A stretch of DNA of 64,000 nucleotides from Mycosarcoma maydis (taxonomy: Eukaryota; Basidiomycota; Ustilaginomycetes; Ustilaginales): the NCBI RefSeq assembly GCF_000328475.2, contig NC_026489.1, forward strand, positions 434,001 to 498,000, in the 5' to 3' direction. The position numbers and the translations under genes are program-made. Positions 62,571-64,000 of this stretch are shown here, in pieces; position 1 is the stretch's first letter, and every line of letters starts with the position of its first letter. The notes beneath the pieces are model-generated. The model was not told where the DNA came from and made no database searches. It worked only from the letters and a program-made list of their open reading frames with translations.

Positions 62571-63998
62571 TTACTCGTCATCCGTGTCGGGTTCGCGCTC
62601 GCCACCGTATGTGAGCCAGCGGCTCAGACGCAGTCGACGTCGCTCCTCCTGTGCCTTCTTCTCGTTACGCGTGAGCTTCTTCTTGCCCTTCTTGGCCTTG
62701 AACTTGGACATGTCCTGGTCACCTTCGTCGCCTGAACCCGCAGGTGTAGGCGCCGCCGACGAAGCTGGAGTACCTGCTTTCGACGCCAGCCGAGACGCCA
62801 CCGTGCTGCCTGGCATCGGTGTGCCTGGCACAGACGCTCCTGGCGTCGATGCATTCTCCATCTCGTCCAAGAAGGCTCCCTCGGCCAGCTGCGCTTTGGT
62901 TCTCGAAACAATGCGTCCGTGGTCCACGTTCCAGATCTCGGGACAAAGAGCACCGACAAACTCCATGTTGTGCGAGATGATCACCACCGCACCCGCCCAA
63001 TCGCGAATCGCCGTCGCCAATCCACCAAGCGCATCTCGATCCAAGTAGTTGGTTGGCTCGTCGAGCACCAGCACCTGCGGGTTATTCCACATGGCAGCTG
63101 CCAACACCACCTTGACCTTCTGACCGCCCGAGTAACCTCCCACTGCATGGTGCTGCGCAATCTCTCCTTGCAAACCAACCGCCTCAAGATGCTGTCGGAT
63201 CAGCTTGACGCTAATCTCGCGCGAACCGGCACCTTCTCGAGACGCCTCGAAATCGTCAAATTGCTGCACGAGCTTACTGAAGCCCAACTCAAGCAGACGC
63301 TCACGCGGGATCCACGAGTTGTTTCGGTGCTCGTAGCCAACCCACTTGATCTCGTACTGATACGACTTTTTGAGCTTCTGTCGTCCAACAATGTACTCGA
63401 CTCGGCGCGACTCGCCCGTGGTCGACTTGATCGGCGTCTCCATCTGCGCCTTTTCCTCGTCTGTCATCTTTCGCGATGCCTTTTCGGTCATCTCTCGATC
63501 ATGGCCGTCCTGGTATCGCCAGGCAATGTATTCCACCGCCGTTTTTTCTAGATGCTGCTCCAAGTGGTGGAATGCGTGCTGCGCCATCATGGCGATACGC
63601 AGATTCGGGTGCTTTTCCACCTTACCCTGCTGTGGCACTGTCTCACCCGTTAGCACCTTGATCAGCGTACTTTTACCGGCACCGTTGGGTCCCAGCACAC
63701 CCACTCGACTCGAAAGGCTGATTGCACACGAAGTGTCGTTCAACGACGGCTTGGTCATGCCAGGGTATGTAAACGTGCAGTTGGACATCTTGAGGATGGT
63801 ACGCGTGTTGGAGCGCACACCCATCAGCGAACCGGGTGGAGGAAAGGTAAACTTGACCGTGGTGGCGGCCAACGAGTAGTAGGCTTTTGCCTCTGGTTTG
63901 GTCTTGACAAAGTCCGAGAGGTTGCCCTTGTAGTAGCGCAGCTTCTTCTTCTCGTAGTGGATAATGTCGGTGCAGACGTTGTCCAGGAAGCCCGAGTC
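62571..63998 (-). CDS. EF3-family ABC-F ATPase (New1/Elf1-like), C-terminal part
   Basis: The frame is open from the window edge to the stop at 62571, giving 475 visible residues; the 5' part lies outside. The visible part begins at the end of the first ABC domain (FLDNVCTDIIHYEKKKLRYY). The complete second ABC domain follows: Walker A GVLGPNGAGKSTL, signature GGYSGGQKVKVVLAAAMW, Walker B VLVLDEPTNYLDRDA, H-loop VVIISHNMEF. Inserted between Walker A and the signature is a chromodomain (VEYIVGRQKLKKSYQYEIKW), which is diagnostic of the EF3 group. The C-terminus is basic (KFKAKKGKKKLTRNEKKAQE). Wording of the chromodomain and tail seems closer to New1/Elf1 than to canonical EF3. It acts on ribosomes in elongation, termination or recycling. 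Confidence 0.93.
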   Translation of the reverse strand, partial: DSGFLDNVCTDIIHYEKKKLRYYKGNLSDFVKTKPEAKAYYSLAATTVKFTFPPPGSLMGVRSNTRTILKMSNCTFTYPGMTKPSLNDTSCAISLSSRVGVLGPNGAGKSTLIKVLTGETVPQQGKVEKHPNLRIAMMAQHAFHHLEQHLEKTAVEYIAWRYQDGHDREMTEKASRKMTDEEKAQMETPIKSTTGESRRVEYIVGRQKLKKSYQYEIKWVGYEHRNNSWIPRERLLELGFSKLVQQFDDFEASREGAGSREISVKLIRQHLEAVGLQGEIAQHHAVGGYSGGQKVKVVLAAAMWNNPQVLVLDEPTNYLDRDALGGLATAIRDWAGAVVIISHNMEFVGALCPEIWNVDHGRIVSRTKAQLAEGAFLDEMENASTPGASVPGTPMPGSTVASRLASKAGTPASSAAPTPAGSGDEGDQDMSKFKAKKGKKKLTRNEKKAQEERRRLRLSRWLTYGGEREPDTDDE

Positions 63999-64000
63999 GT

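Noticed and set aside
62425..63048. 207-codon plus-strand ORF
   Set aside because: Most of it is antisense to the EF3-like C-terminus.
1..64000. CRISPR-like array interpretation of the heptamer repeats
   Set aside because: The repeats are directly adjacent 7-bp units without unique spacers, and the genome is eukaryotic.
1..64000. Stop-codon readthrough (TGA CTA) leading to peroxisomal forms
   Set aside because: Readthrough of this type is known in fungi. I checked the stop contexts of most of the predicted genes, including every TGA stop; none is TGA CTA, and no protein ends in an SKL-like tripeptide.

Overview
The window is nuclear DNA of a basidiomycete fungus, most likely a smut of the Ustilaginales (Ustilago/Sporisorium/Moesziomyces type). 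Reasons: mitochondrial and cytosolic eukaryotic genes, a NIT2/AreA-type GATA factor, long proteins with Ser/Ala/Gln-rich low-complexity regions, long genes mostly without introns, a few introns close to the start codon, and intergenic DNA peppered with ATTCGTGAT/ATCACGAAT motifs. The species assignment is inference. I support 21 protein genes plus one doubtful small ORF. I found no convincing tRNA, rRNA, CRISPR array or intact transposon.

Layout. 1-2.6 kb: 3' part of a fungal transcription factor (+). 2.7-6.2 kb: one reading frame (-) joining protoporphyrinogen oxidase to a complex I assembly methyltransferase (NDUFAF7 type). 6.8-10.9 kb: QCR7 (+), YIF1 (-), eIF1A (+). 11.3-19.3 kb: a TMEM184/OST-alpha membrane protein (-), an unknown Cys-rich protein (+), a Zn2Cys6 regulator (-). 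19.3-23 kb: gene-poor. 23-31.3 kb: a 7-TM protein (-), mitochondrial bS21m (-), a MIF4G-like protein (-), a small protein with duplicated PGG motifs (+). 33.4-37 kb: two convergent secreted-protein genes, a carboxylesterase (+) and a Lys/His-rich repeat protein (-). 39.6-52 kb: AP-1 beta adaptin (+), AKR1 palmitoyltransferase (-), a DUF155/RMND1 mitochondrial protein (+), TRS120 of TRAPPII (-). 52.3-58.2 kb: a secreted PLC-like protein (-) and NIT2 (-). 58.2-62.6 kb: gene-poor. 62.6 kb to the end: C-terminal part of an EF3-family ABC-F ATPase (-).

Functional themes. Several genes serve mitochondria (haem synthesis, complex I and III, mitoribosome, RMND1 type). Others serve vesicle traffic (YIF1, AP-1 beta, TRS120, AKR1) or translation (eIF1A, EF3-like, perhaps the MIF4G-like protein). 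Three are transcription regulators. There is no operon-like logic; close convergent gene pairs are common.

Most notable observations: the HEM14-NDUFAF7 fusion with a second presequence-like stretch in its linker; a family of short tandem arrays, all with a 7-bp period and mostly with a CGTG/CACG core, scattered through the intergenic DNA and sometimes arranged as perfect hairpins; and the secreted Lys/His-rich repeat protein next to a secreted esterase that carries an unusual N-terminal domain.
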